Positions 9,870 to 18,927 of a stretch of DNA of 64,000 nucleotides are shown piece by piece. Position 1 is the stretch's first letter; each line of letters begins with the position of its first letter. The stretch spans positions 124,001-188,000 of the forward strand of contig NZ_FOYI01000007.1 of assembly GCF_900116005.1 (NCBI RefSeq), read 5' to 3'. This DNA comes from Poseidonocella sedimentorum (lineage in GTDB: Bacteria > Pseudomonadota > Alphaproteobacteria > Rhodobacterales > Rhodobacteraceae). Below the pieces are notes generated by a model, which saw only the letters and a list, made by a program, of their open reading frames with translations, was not told the origin of the DNA and did not search any database. A program made the translations under genes and the position numbers.

Positions 9870-10514
9870 GTGCTGCGACACCTGCGCGATCTTCACTACC
9901 TGGCGCGCTATGGCGAGGCCGCCCCCCAAAGCTATGAGCGGCTGTTTGTCGATCCGCGCCAGATCAAGCGGAGCTATGCCAAGCACAAGCCCGGCGTGCC
10001 CAAACTCTCGCGCCGCCACAGCGGGTTGATCCTCGATGGCGACTGGGACCTTGCCACGCGCAAGTTAAAGAAGAGCCCCAAGATCCGCGCCTGCCGGAAG
10101 CACTTCCGCAAGGGGCTGAGCTGGGAGGAGACGGGCGTTTACGACATGATGCGGCGGATGATCGAGCGCCGGGGCAGCTTCGATTCCTGCCGCACGCCCG
10201 AGGATGTCGAGCGCCGCTATCAGGAGATCGACGCGCTCTACGATGCGATCCGCGCCGAGGGTCGGTTCCGATCTTTCGCAAAGCGGCGGCTTGGGGTGAC
10301 GCGTGAGAAGGGTGGCGTCTTCGTCCACCTCACCCGCTCTGGCGAGCCGATTTTCGGGATGATCGGCAACCACCGGATGGCAATCGCCCAGATCCTGAAG
10401 TTCGACATGATCCCGGTGCAGCTCGGCGTGGTACATAAACAGGCCTTTGACAGCGGTGCTTTCGCGACAGTGCGGGCGCGCTCGCGGGCCTATGCCGCCG
10501 AGCACGGGCTCTAG
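9870..10514 (+). CDS. uncharacterised protein with a ParB-like GNHR motif
   Basis: Basic 214-residue cytoplasmic protein that I do not recognise as a named family. GTG at 9870 ([14 protein letters not shown]) is the only reasonable start. The middle is Lys/Arg rich ([19 protein letters not shown]). The C-terminal third contains [19 protein letters not shown], which recalls the GxHRxxAA box of ParB/sulfiredoxin-like folds, although the rest does not resemble ParB. It sits 109 bases after pleD in the same direction, and its end overlaps the convergent murD stop by four bases. Confidence 0.65.
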   Translation: MLRHLRDLHYLARYGEAAPQSYERLFVDPRQIKRSYAKHKPGVPKLSRRHSGLILDGDWDLATRKLKKSPKIRACRKHFRKGLSWEETGVYDMMRRMIERRGSFDSCRTPEDVERRYQEIDALYDAIRAEGRFRSFAKRRLGVTREKGGVFVHLTRSGEPIFGMIGNHRMAIAQILKFDMIPVQLGVVHKQAFDSGAFATVRARSRAYAAEHGL

Positions 10515-11914
10515 CTTTCCTGCAAGACCTGCGCCACCTGCGCCGCGAAATCCTCGCCGCGCCGTTCGAAATTGTCGTACTGGTCAAAGCTCGCCGCCGC
10601 CGGGGCGAGCAGGACGGTCTCGCCCTCCTCCGCGTCCTCGGCGGCCCGCCGCACGGCGGTGGCCATGTCGCCGCAGATTTCCGTCTCGATGCCCGTGAGG
10701 TGCAGTGCGAAGCCCGGCGCCTCCCGCCCGATCACATAGGCCTTGGCCACATGCCCGAGCCCCGGCGCAAGCGCCTCCAACCCGCCCTCCTTCATCAGCC
10801 CGCCGCAAATCCACCGGATGCGCGGGAAGGCCAGGAGCGCCTGAAGCGCGCTGTCGACGTTGGTGGCCTTGCTGTCATTGACGAAGCCGACCCCGCCGCG
10901 AGCGCCGAGATACTGGCTCCGGTGCGGCAGCCCGCCATAGCTGCGCAGCCCGGCGGCGATCGACTTGGGCGCCTGGCCCAGAGCGCGGCAGACCGCATAG
11001 GCCGCGCAGGCGTTCTGGTGGTTATGCGCGCCCGGCAGGGAGGCGATGTCGCGCAGATCGATGCTGTCCACCTGGCGCCCCTTGCGGCGTTCGGCGAGGA
11101 ACCCCTTGCGCGCCGTGACGCTCCAGCCCGGGCCGGGCTGCCCGCCGGAGGAAACGCGGATCACCCGATCATCGGAAGCCGATTCGGCCAGCTGATTGGC
11201 GAGGTAGAGCCCCTCCACCTCGTCGATCCCGATGACCGCCCGGTCCGGCCCGCCTTCGGCAAAGAGGCGCCGCTTGGCGGCGAAATACCCGCCGAGCCCG
11301 GCGTGGCGGTCAAGGTGATCGGGCGAAAGATTGGTAAAGACCGCGATGTCCGGGGTCAGCGCCCGGGCGAGATCGGTCTGGTAGGAGCTGAGCTCCAGAA
11401 CGATGACCTCCCCGTCGCGCGGCAGGTCGATATCGAGCACCCCGCGCCCGATATTGCCCGCAAGCTGCGTCGGGCGGCCGCTTTCGCGCAAGATGTGATG
11501 GATCAGCGCCGAGGTGGTCGATTTACCGTTGGAGCCGGTCACGGCGACGACCTTGGGCGGCGTGTCGAAGGCGTTCCACGCGCCATGCCCGAAGCTCTGG
11601 AAGAAAAGCCCCACGTCATTGTCCAGCGTCACGCCCGCGCGCAGCGCCGCGAGAACCACCGGGTTCGGGCGGGGGTAAAGGTGCGGGATCCCGGGCGAGA
11701 CCACGAGCCGCGCCAATGTCTCCATGATGGCCCCGGCAGCGAGATCGGCGACCTCGAACCCCTCCGCTTCGGCCGCCTCGCGCGCGCTGGAATTGTCGTC
11801 CCAGCACACCGGTTTTGCCCCGCCATCGCGCAGCGCCCGCGCCGCCGTGAGGCCCGATCTGCCAAGCCCGAGGACACCAACCCGCGCCCCAACCATCCCG
11901 CGCACTGAAATCAT
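10511..11914 (-). CDS. murD: UDP-N-acetylmuramoylalanine--D-glutamate ligase
   Basis: Cytoplasmic Mur ligase that adds D-Glu to UDP-MurNAc-L-Ala. The 467-residue protein has the N-terminal Rossmann-like [16 protein letters not shown], the ATP site [13 protein letters not shown] near residue 128, and the C-terminal domain with GGLMKEGG and [18 protein letters not shown] at 11914 ([12 protein letters not shown]) is used; M7 is an alternative. In most relatives murD directly follows mraY and precedes ftsW. Here mraY lies 2.9 kb upstream beyond an inserted opposite-strand pair of genes, and no ftsW follows. Confidence 0.96.
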   Translation of the reverse strand: MISVRGMVGARVGVLGLGRSGLTAARALRDGGAKPVCWDDNSSAREAAEAEGFEVADLAAGAIMETLARLVVSPGIPHLYPRPNPVVLAALRAGVTLDNDVGLFFQSFGHGAWNAFDTPPKVVAVTGSNGKSTTSALIHHILRESGRPTQLAGNIGRGVLDIDLPRDGEVIVLELSSYQTDLARALTPDIAVFTNLSPDHLDRHAGLGGYFAAKRRLFAEGGPDRAVIGIDEVEGLYLANQLAESASDDRVIRVSSGGQPGPGWSVTARKGFLAERRKGRQVDSIDLRDIASLPGAHNHQNACAAYAVCRALGQAPKSIAAGLRSYGGLPHRSQYLGARGGVGFVNDSKATNVDSALQALLAFPRIRWICGGLMKEGGLEALAPGLGHVAKAYVIGREAPGFALHLTGIETEICGDMATAVRRAAEDAEEGETVLLAPAAASFDQYDNFERRGEDFAAQVAQVLQES

Positions 11915-12220
11915 GACCCCTCCTCGCCGGGCAAAGATATCCCCAAGCCGCCGACGCGTTTTGATAATATTGGCGTATCATATGGTTAACAGCTCTGGCC
12001 AGCCAACAGGCAAAGGCTCAGGAGTGCCTGAATTTGCGCAACCTCTCGTAGAAATCGGGCGAATCCGCCTTACGTCGGGTGAAAAATCCTTGATAAATTC
12101 TTAACGCCGGGCTACCCGAAATGGAGTTGGACAGGGTGACTGGTTACTATTTCGATTGAGGTGTAATTTAGTGTCTATCAAATATTGATGGGTCACCCGA
12201 GCAATCGTGCGAGGGAAGGC
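11915..12220. other. intergenic region between murD and the SdrD-B-like gene
   Basis: A 306-base region between two divergent starts, noticeably more AT-rich than the flanking genes. It must contain a separate murD promoter, because murD is cut off from the rest of the dcw cluster. ATGGTTAA at 11982-11989 is the reverse complement of the CtrA half-site TTAACCAT. The plus-strand gene has a clear Shine-Dalgarno sequence GAGGGAAGG at about 12209-12217. Short frames here do not look coding. Confidence 0.45.
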
Positions 12221-14455
12221 ATGACATATTATAATTACGGAAGCTACAGCTGGGGTAGCTACGGATACAGCCACGGCAGCAAAAGCTATGGCAGCTACAG
12301 CAAAACAACTTATTACGACAGCAAATGCCACGACAAGAACGAAGACAAGGGGTCCATCGGCGGGCGCCTGACGCTGGACGTGGACTGCGACAACACCGAA
12401 AACGCGGCCGGTGGCGGCTATGACGAAGGGCTCGCGGGCCAGATCGTCACACTGACCGACAAATACGGCAATGTGGTCGCCACCACGACCACCGACGAAT
12501 CCGGCACCTACAAGTTCGACGAGCTTCGCGAGGGCAGCTACAAGGTCGTCTTCCCCGAAGTCGCCGGCTACACCTACGCCGAGAAGGACGTGGGCTCCTA
12601 TGGCGAGGATTCGGATGCGAACGCCGACGGCGCCACTGACACGATCACGATCTCCAAGGGGCAAGACCTCTGGAACGTGGACGCGAGCTTGCAGGAATGC
12701 GAGATCGAAGGCGATTGCATCACCATCGAAGCCGAGGACATGTACCTCTGCGGCTTCAAGTCGAACTGCTTTGACGGCGCCTCCGGCGGCCAGGTCATCA
12801 AGGGCAGCACCTGCTACTGGTCCTCGGCCAAGACCTACTTCGAAGGCTCCGAGGGCACCTATGACCTCAAGCTGACCTACCTCGACGAGGATGACGGCCA
12901 GGGCAAGATCAAGATCTTCGTCAACGGCGAAAAGGTTGCCGATTTCGTGCTCGATGCCGACAACGGCGGCGATGGCTCGGAGCCCGGTGTCTTCTCGGAA
13001 TACGTGGTTGAGAATGTCGAGCTCAGCAAGGGCGACAAGATCGAGATCTGGGGCCTCGGGGATGGCGGCGAATACGTCCGCATCGACAAGCTCGAGATCT
13101 GCAAGGATGACGAGCCGCTGCTCGGCGCACTTGGCGATCTGGTCTGGTTCGACGTCGACAAGGACGGCGTGCAGGACGATGACGAAGATGGCGTCGAGGG
13201 TGTGACGGTCAACCTGCTGCAAGCGGGCGCGGTGATCGCCACCGCAACGACCGACATCAACGGCAACTACCTCTTCGACGAGCTGCCCGCAGGCGACTAT
13301 CAGGTTCAGTTCGTCCTGCCCGCAGGCCGCTTCGCCTTCACCGAACAGGACGCAGGCAGCGATGACGCCGCCGATTCCGACGCGGACGTGACGACCGGTC
13401 TCACCGGCATCATCACGCTGGCCGAAGGCGAGACCAACCTCACCGTCGACAGCGGGATCATCATCCCCAACGAGGACCCCGACGCGACGGCCGATTCCGG
13501 GATGGGCTGTGCCGACAAGGAGATCATCGTCGATCTCTCCGACAACATCAGCGATGCTGACGGCGACACGGTCACCATCACGGCCATCAACGGTCAGGCC
13601 ATCGCCGATGGCGAGACGATCCTGATCGGCGGCACAGGTGAAGGCGCCGTTTCCGTGACGCTAGACGGGGACCAGTTCATCTTCGACGGCGAAACGGCCT
13701 ACAGCGCACTGGATATCGGCGAACAGGCATCCGAGCAGTTCACCTATACCGTCGATGACGGCATGGGCGGCACCGCCACATCGACCATCGACATCACCTT
13801 CTGCGGTGACGCGAACACGCTGATGTCGCTGTGCGAGACTCTGCCGGATACGGCGAGCATTCAGGTCATCAACGAAAACGTCCCGCTGGGCTCGTCCGAC
13901 GAAGCCTACACCCTCCAGATTTCTGGAACCGGTGGGCGGGTCGATGGCATCTACACCGAAGCCTATTGCCTGTCGGCCTTCGAATCCACCGACCTCGGCG
14001 CCGCGGGCTCTGATATCAACCTCGCGCCGGTCTACGACGGGGACCTGTTCTGCTCGCTCGAAAGCGATATTCCGGCGGGCGCGTTGCAGACTGTCGGGAT
14101 CAATGGCGCGACTGCGGCCGAGAACCTGGACCTGATCAACTGGATCCTGAATCAGGACTTCGGCGGACAGGGCTATTCGGATGGAGAAATCCAGTCGGCA
14201 ATCTGGGCCCTGACGGATGGCGAAGCCCTCGAAGACCTCGGCCTCGCAGACGGGATCTTCATCCAGAACGGTGCGGGTGAAGCCGAGGACGCGAAAGAAA
14301 TCCTCGATGAGGCGCTGGCCTTCGACGCTCTCGGCGCAGAGTTCATGCCCGGCAAGAACGACATCGTCGCCTTGGTTGTCGATCCTGATGACAGCGGCTT
14401 CGAACAGCCTTTCGTGTTCGGCGTCCTGTACAACGACATCGACTGCCTTTGCTAA
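12221..14455 (+). CDS. SdrD-B-like multidomain surface protein with C-terminal thioester-like domain
   Basis: Acidic protein of 744 residues; ATG at 12221 follows GAGGGAAGG, so it is preferred to the ATG 36 bases upstream. It has no signal peptide. Visible parts: a Tyr/Gly/Ser-rich N-terminus (1-36); SdrD-B-like domains at about 42-157 and 300-415, each with the GxYxFxEL/DELPAGDYxV pattern; a carbohydrate-binding-like segment beginning ITIEAEDMYLC (about 165-295); a cadherin-like domain ending FTYTVDDGMGG (about 422-530). The C-terminal 200 residues contain EAYCLSAF (Cys583) and EIQSAIWALTDG (Gln658), the paired signatures of Cys-Gln thioester domains of Gram-positive adhesins. A role in surface attachment or matrix is inference. 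It lies on the opposite strand inside the dcw cluster. Confidence 0.75.
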   Translation: MTYYNYGSYSWGSYGYSHGSKSYGSYSKTTYYDSKCHDKNEDKGSIGGRLTLDVDCDNTENAAGGGYDEGLAGQIVTLTDKYGNVVATTTTDESGTYKFDELREGSYKVVFPEVAGYTYAEKDVGSYGEDSDANADGATDTITISKGQDLWNVDASLQECEIEGDCITIEAEDMYLCGFKSNCFDGASGGQVIKGSTCYWSSAKTYFEGSEGTYDLKLTYLDEDDGQGKIKIFVNGEKVADFVLDADNGGDGSEPGVFSEYVVENVELSKGDKIEIWGLGDGGEYVRIDKLEICKDDEPLLGALGDLVWFDVDKDGVQDDDEDGVEGVTVNLLQAGAVIATATTDINGNYLFDELPAGDYQVQFVLPAGRFAFTEQDAGSDDAADSDADVTTGLTGIITLAEGETNLTVDSGIIIPNEDPDATADSGMGCADKEIIVDLSDNISDADGDTVTITAINGQAIADGETILIGGTGEGAVSVTLDGDQFIFDGETAYSALDIGEQASEQFTYTVDDGMGGTATSTIDITFCGDANTLMSLCETLPDTASIQVINENVPLGSSDEAYTLQISGTGGRVDGIYTEAYCLSAFESTDLGAAGSDINLAPVYDGDLFCSLESDIPAGALQTVGINGATAAENLDLINWILNQDFGGQGYSDGEIQSAIWALTDGEALEDLGLADGIFIQNGAGEAEDAKEILDEALAFDALGAEFMPGKNDIVALVVDPDDSGFEQPFVFGVLYNDIDCLC

Positions 14456-14458
14456 TTC

Positions 14459-14503
14459 ATGACGCCAAAACTCGGATGTTCCGCATCCGGACCTTGGCGT
14501 CAT
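14459..14503. repeat. long two-step hairpin between the surface-protein genes
   Basis: The 10-base arms ATGACGCCAA (14459-14468) and TTGGCGTCAT (14494-14503) are exact inverted repeats. Inside them CGGATG (14473-14478) and CATCCG (14484-14489) form a second stem with loop TTCCG, separated by four-base internal loops. It starts four bases after the upstream stop codon. No T-run follows, so it may be a processing or mRNA-stability element that sets the ratio of the two products, or a weak terminator. Confidence 0.6.
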
Positions 14504-14583
14504 TCACAAGATGGTCGCGCGTGATCGGAAAGTTTTTTCTCGCAAGGACGCGCCTTTGCGAGAGCCACACGATGGAGTCTTTG

Positions 14584-14796
14584 ATGAAAAAGATCCTTGC
14601 TGGTGTGACGGCTGCCTCCACGATGCTCGTAGCAAACGCGAGCCTCGCTCAAACCGTCTGCACCGATCCTGCTTCCGGGAAGCCCGTTCTTTGCCCTCCG
14701 GTTCCGGAAATCAGCGCTCTCGAAGGCACGGCAGCACTCGCTGCTCTGGCCGCGATTGTGCTGCTGGCATGGGAGCGTCGCCGTCGCGCGGCCTGA
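14584..14796 (+). CDS. small secreted protein with VPEID-CTERM-like sorting signal
   Basis: A 70-residue protein from ATG 14584, which follows GGAG at proper spacing; an in-frame ATG lies 12 bases earlier. A signal peptide (MKKILAGVTAASTMLVANASLAQ) leads to a short linker with two cysteines (VCTDPASGKPVLC). A C-terminal tripartite sorting signal follows: VPEIS, a hydrophobic helix (AALAALAAIVLLAW) and a basic ERRRR tail. This matches the VPEID-CTERM class processed by exosortase E in Rhodobacteraceae, with S in place of D. There is almost no mature domain, so it may be a small surface anchor or partner of the preceding protein (inference). Confidence 0.7.
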   Translation: MKKILAGVTAASTMLVANASLAQTVCTDPASGKPVLCPPVPEISALEGTAALAALAAIVLLAWERRRRAA

Positions 14797-14814
14797 TCCC
14801 TGCACTCAATAGCA

Positions 14815-14848
14815 AAACAGGCCCGCGTTTCACGACGCGGGCCTGTTT
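14815..14848. terminator. bidirectional terminator between the small CTERM gene and mraY
   Basis: A 13-base perfect stem (14815-14827 with 14836-14848, AAACAGGCCCGCG and complement) with an eight-base loop. It is followed by T-rich sequence on the plus strand and an A/T-flanked end on the minus strand. It lies between two convergent genes, so it can terminate both. Confidence 0.8.
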
Positions 14849-14875
14849 CCGTTTGTCACAGCGCTTGGCGGGGGC

Positions 14876-15958
14876 TCAGCGGACCTTGAGTGTCGCCAGC
14901 CCGATCATCGCGAGGATCAGGGCGATGATCCAGAACCGGATCACGATCTGGGGTTCCGCCCAGCCCTTCTTCTCATAGTGGTGGTGGATCGGCGCCATGA
15001 GGAATACCCGGCGGCCGGTGCGTTTGTAGTAGAGCACCTGGATGATCACCGAGAGCGCCTCGACCACGAAGAGCCCGCCGACGATGGCCAGCACGATCTC
15101 GTGTTTGGTGGCCACGGCAATCGCGCCCAGTGCGCCGCCGAGGGCCAGTGAGCCGGTATCGCCCATGAAGACCGCCGCAGGGGGCGCGTTGTACCACAGG
15201 AAGCCAAGCCCGCCGCCGATGAGCGCGGCGCAGAAGATCAGGATTTCGCCCGTGCCGGGCACGTAGTGGACGTCGAGATATTCGGTAAAATCCGAGCGCC
15301 CTACCGCATAAGCGATGATCCCGAGCGCGCCGCCGGCGATCATCACCGGCATGATCGCGAGCCCGTCCAGCCCGTCGGTTAGGTTGACCGCATTGGCCGC
15401 GCCCACGATCACGATCATCGCGAAGGGCACGAAGAGCAGCCCGAGGTTGAGCAGCGTGTCCTTGAAGATCGGAAAGGCGAGCTGGTTGGCGAGCGCATCC
15501 GGGTGATGCTGCGCCGCCCAGGCCCCGGCGAGCCCGGCGATCAGGAAGCCCAGCCCGAGCCGGATCTTGCCCGAGACCCCGTCGCTCGATTGTTTGGAGA
15601 CCTTGGCGTAGTCATCGGCAAACCCGATGGCGGCGAAGGACATCGTCACCAGCAGCACCATCCAGACATAGGGGTTGTCCAGCCGCGCCCAGAGGAGCGT
15701 CGAGGTCAGTAGCGCGCCGACGATCAGCAGCCCGCCCATGGTCGGCGTGCCGGCCTTGACGAAATGCCCTTCCGGCCCGTCATCGCGGATCGGCTGGCCC
15801 TTTCCCTGCGTCCGGCGCAGCACGTTGATCAGCGGCAACCCGAAGAGGAAGCCGAAGATCAGCGCGGTCATGAAAGCGCCGCCGGCGCGGAAGGTAATGT
15901 AGCGGAACAGGTTGAAGACGTCGCCGCCGTCGGAGAGGCTGGTGAGCCAGTATAACAT
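14876..15958 (-). CDS. mraY: phospho-N-acetylmuramoyl-pentapeptide-transferase
   Basis: Ten-helix inner-membrane enzyme that makes lipid I from UDP-MurNAc-pentapeptide and undecaprenyl phosphate. The 360-residue product carries the conserved TPTMGG, the catalytic stretch [24 protein letters not shown] and [15 protein letters not shown]. The C-terminus ends GLATLKVR. The start ATG at 15958 directly abuts the murF stop at 15959. It is the last gene of the main dcw transcript here and is followed by a strong convergent terminator instead of murD. Confidence 0.97.
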   Translation of the reverse strand: MLYWLTSLSDGGDVFNLFRYITFRAGGAFMTALIFGFLFGLPLINVLRRTQGKGQPIRDDGPEGHFVKAGTPTMGGLLIVGALLTSTLLWARLDNPYVWMVLLVTMSFAAIGFADDYAKVSKQSSDGVSGKIRLGLGFLIAGLAGAWAAQHHPDALANQLAFPIFKDTLLNLGLLFVPFAMIVIVGAANAVNLTDGLDGLAIMPVMIAGGALGIIAYAVGRSDFTEYLDVHYVPGTGEILIFCAALIGGGLGFLWYNAPPAAVFMGDTGSLALGGALGAIAVATKHEIVLAIVGGLFVVEALSVIIQVLYYKRTGRRVFLMAPIHHHYEKKGWAEPQIVIRFWIIALILAMIGLATLKVR

Positions 15959-17416
15959 CTACGCGTCCTCGGATTTCGAATGCGATGCGGGATGGCCGAG
16001 TTTTCGGACCGCGTCAACAACCTCGGCCAGCCCCATCGAGAGCGAGCCCTTGATCAGCACGACATCGCCCGCATCGAGCACGGCGGGGATCATGCGCGCC
16101 ATTTCGCTCGCGGTATCGACCGCAAGACCGCGTTTCTGCGCCGGGAGCGCGTCGTGCAGGTGGCGCATGAGCGGGCCGACGGTGTGGACAAGATCGACCG
16201 AGGCGATCGCGTCGAGCTGTGCGATCTCTTCGTGGAGCCCGGTCGCCCGGATGCCGAGCTCCTTCATGTCGCCAAGGATGGCGATGCGCCGGCCCCGGTC
16301 GATTCGGCCCATGTGATCGGCGCCATGGGCCTGCGCCAGAACCGCGAGCGCCGCGCCGAGCGAGGCGGGGTTGGCGTTGTAGCTGTCATCGAAAAGGTCG
16401 ATCGCCGCCGGGGCGCTCCCCGCGCCCGCGCCCTTGTGCAGCACGATCCGCTCACGGGTCCCGCGCCCCTTGTAGGGCCGCCAGTGGCCGAGGTCGGCGA
16501 CGGCTTGCGCCCGGTCGAGGCCGAGCGTGTCGATGGTGGCCAGCACCGCCAGCGCGTTCAGCGCAAAGTGCCGCCCCGGCGCGCCGATCCCGTAGCGCGC
16601 CGCGCCCGTGGGCGTTTGCGCCGTGACCTCTGTGCCGTCCGGGCCGAGCGTGATCTCCCTCGCGCGGTAGGCGGCGCTCTCGCCGTTCCCGAAATCCAGA
16701 ACCGTCTCGGCCCGCGCCTCGGCGCCTGCGCGCAGGATGTCGCTCACGCCGAGATCCCCGTTGAAGATCGCCGTCCCGCCGGGCTCCAGCCCGTCAAAAA
16801 TCGCGGATTTCTCGCGCGCGATGCCGGCGAGATCGTTGAAGGCCTCGATATGGGCGGGGGCGACGGTCGTTACGATGCCAATATGCGGGCGGGCGATGCG
16901 CGAGAGCGGGGCGATCTCCCCGGGGTGGTTCATCCCGATCTCGATCACCGCGAACTCCGTGGCCGCGGGCATCCGCGCCAGCGTCAGCGGCACGCCCCAG
17001 TGGTTGTTGTAGCTCGCCTCGGCGCAATGCGTCCGCCCTCGCCCCGCGAGCACGCGGCGCAGCATCTCCTTGGTCGAGGTCTTGCCGGCCGATCCGGTCA
17101 CGGCGATCACCTGCGCCCCGGTCCGGGCCCGCGCGGCGCGGCCCAGATCCTCCAGCCCGGCGAACACGTCCTTGACCACCAGCAGCGGCGCATCGGGGGC
17201 GACATCATCGGGAATATGCGAGACCAGCGCGGCGGCGGCGCCTTTCTCCAGCGCGGCGGCGACGAAGTCATGACCGTCGCGCGCGGCCTTGAGCGCGATG
17301 AAGAGATCGCCCGGCTGGAGCGTGCGCGTGTCGATGCTGACGCCGGTGGCGGTCCAGTCCGTCGCGCAGGTCCCGCCGGTTGCGGCCACGGCCTCCTGTG
17401 ATGTCCAGAGCATCAT
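15959..17416 (-). CDS. murF: UDP-N-acetylmuramoyl-tripeptide--D-alanyl-D-alanine ligase
   Basis: Mur ligase of 485 residues that adds D-Ala-D-Ala to complete the pentapeptide precursor. The ATP-binding loop VTGSAGKTSTKEML lies near residue 107. The middle domain has EIGMNHPGEIAPLS, and the C-terminal domain has DDSYNANPASLGAAL and ILGDMKELG, both diagnostic of MurF. ATG at 17416 overlaps the murE stop by four bases; the stop abuts mraY. Confidence 0.97.
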   Translation of the reverse strand: MMLWTSQEAVAATGGTCATDWTATGVSIDTRTLQPGDLFIALKAARDGHDFVAAALEKGAAAALVSHIPDDVAPDAPLLVVKDVFAGLEDLGRAARARTGAQVIAVTGSAGKTSTKEMLRRVLAGRGRTHCAEASYNNHWGVPLTLARMPAATEFAVIEIGMNHPGEIAPLSRIARPHIGIVTTVAPAHIEAFNDLAGIAREKSAIFDGLEPGGTAIFNGDLGVSDILRAGAEARAETVLDFGNGESAAYRAREITLGPDGTEVTAQTPTGAARYGIGAPGRHFALNALAVLATIDTLGLDRAQAVADLGHWRPYKGRGTRERIVLHKGAGAGSAPAAIDLFDDSYNANPASLGAALAVLAQAHGADHMGRIDRGRRIAILGDMKELGIRATGLHEEIAQLDAIASVDLVHTVGPLMRHLHDALPAQKRGLAVDTASEMARMIPAVLDAGDVVLIKGSLSMGLAEVVDAVRKLGHPASHSKSEDA

Positions 17417-18927
17417 GCGAGCCTCCCGTCCAGCGCCGCGACGGCGACGCTCGCCTGTTCGGCATCGTCAAATGGCAAGATCGCGTCGCCCACCGTCTGA
17501 CCCGTCTCGTGGCCCTTGCCCGCGATGAGCAGCGCGTCCCCGGGCCCGAGCGCATCGACCCCGCGCAGGATGGCTTCGGCCCGGTCGCCCACCTCCAGCG
17601 CATCGGGCGCGCCGAGCATGACCGCCTGCCGAATGACCGCCGGATCCTCGCTGCGCGGGTTGTCATCGGTGATGATCACCAGATCGGCGTTCTCGGCCGC
17701 CGCCTGCCCCATGAGGGGGCGTTTGGTGCGGTCGCGATCCCCGCCCGCGCCGACGATCGCGATGAGCCGGCCCATGACATGCGGACGCATGGCCTTGAGC
17801 GCGGTGGCGACCGCATCGGGGGTATGGGCGTAGTCGACGAAAACCGCCGCGCCATTCTCGCGCGTTGCCGCAAGCTGCATCCGGCCGCGCACGGTCCGCA
17901 GGTGGTCGAGCGTCTCGAAAACGCGGGGCGGCTCGGCCCCGCAGGCGATGACGAGCCCCGCGGCGAGCAAAACGTTCTCGGCCTGGAACCCGCCGATGAG
18001 CGGCAGCCGCGCGAGATAGGCCTTGTCCTCGAAGGTGAAGCGGATCTGCTGGCCGGTCGCGTCGAACCTCTGGGCCTGAAGCTGAAGGTCGGCGCCGGCG
18101 CTGCGGCCCACGGTGAGGATGCCAAGGCCCCGGGCGGCGGCGATATCGGTCATGTCGGCGCCGCGCGCGTCGTCGATGTTGATCACGGCCACGCCCTCGT
18201 CGCCGAGAACGCGCGCGAATAGCCCCGCCTTGGCATGGAAATAGGCCTCGAAGCTCTGGTGATAGTCGAGGTGGTCCTGGGTGAAATTGGTGAAGCCCGC
18301 GGCCTCAAGCTGCACCCCGTCGAGCCGGTTCTGCGCCAGCCCGTGGGAGGAGGCCTCCATCGCCGCATGGGTCACGCCCTGCTGCGCGGCCTCGGCCAGA
18401 ACACGGTGCAGTGTCACGGGATCGGGCGTGGTGTGGGCGAGCGGCGCGGTCCAGACCCCCTCGACCCCTGTCGTTCCGAGGTTGATCGCGGCGTGGTCCA
18501 TCTCCATCCAGATCTGGCGGCAGAAGGTGGCGACGGAGGTCTTGCCGTTGGTGCCGGTGACGGCGACGGCGGTCTGGGGCTGGGCCCCGAACCACAAAGC
18601 GGCGGTGTAGGCCAGCGCCTGGCGCGGGTTCTCGGCCACGATCAGCGCGGCCCCGGCGGCGGCGGCGGCCCGGCTTGCGATCTCCGCGCCCGCGCTATCG
18701 GTCAGAATCGCCGCAGCGCCCGACGTCAGCGCCTTGGCGGCGAAACGCGCGCCGTGGGTCTCGACCCCGGGCAGCGCCGCAAAGAGATACCCCTCGCGCA
18801 CGGCCCGGCTGTCCGCCGTTATTCCCTTGATCCGCGCCTCTTGTCCGCCGCGCGCGTGGAGCCCCAGATCCAGCAAAGATCTGGTCTTGTCCGTCTCGTC
18901 CGGCATGCCTGCTCCCGACCCCGTCAA
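17413..18927 (-). CDS. murE: UDP-N-acetylmuramoyl-tripeptide ligase MurE
   Basis: Mur ligase of 504 residues that adds the third stem-peptide residue, predicted to be meso-diaminopimelate. The nucleotide loop VTGTNGKTSVATFC lies near residue 122. EASSHGLAQNRLDG and FTNFTQDHLDYH mark the central domain. The C-terminal TDDNPRSEDPAVI contains the DNPR box that selects diaminopimelate. It overlaps ftsI and murF by four bases on either side, consistent with a single tightly coupled transcript. Confidence 0.97.
   Translation of the reverse strand: MTGSGAGMPDETDKTRSLLDLGLHARGGQEARIKGITADSRAVREGYLFAALPGVETHGARFAAKALTSGAAAILTDSAGAEIASRAAAAAGAALIVAENPRQALAYTAALWFGAQPQTAVAVTGTNGKTSVATFCRQIWMEMDHAAINLGTTGVEGVWTAPLAHTTPDPVTLHRVLAEAAQQGVTHAAMEASSHGLAQNRLDGVQLEAAGFTNFTQDHLDYHQSFEAYFHAKAGLFARVLGDEGVAVINIDDARGADMTDIAAARGLGILTVGRSAGADLQLQAQRFDATGQQIRFTFEDKAYLARLPLIGGFQAENVLLAAGLVIACGAEPPRVFETLDHLRTVRGRMQLAATRENGAAVFVDYAHTPDAVATALKAMRPHVMGRLIAIVGAGGDRDRTKRPLMGQAAAENADLVIITDDNPRSEDPAVIRQAVMLGAPDALEVGDRAEAILRGVDALGPGDALLIAGKGHETGQTVGDAILPFDDAEQASVAVAALDGRLA

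Noticed and set aside
12101-13222. Minus-strand frame of 373 codons antisense to the SdrD-B-like gene
   Set aside because: Repetitive Val/Ala/Asp antisense of an acidic gene; the sense gene has a good start and recognisable modules.
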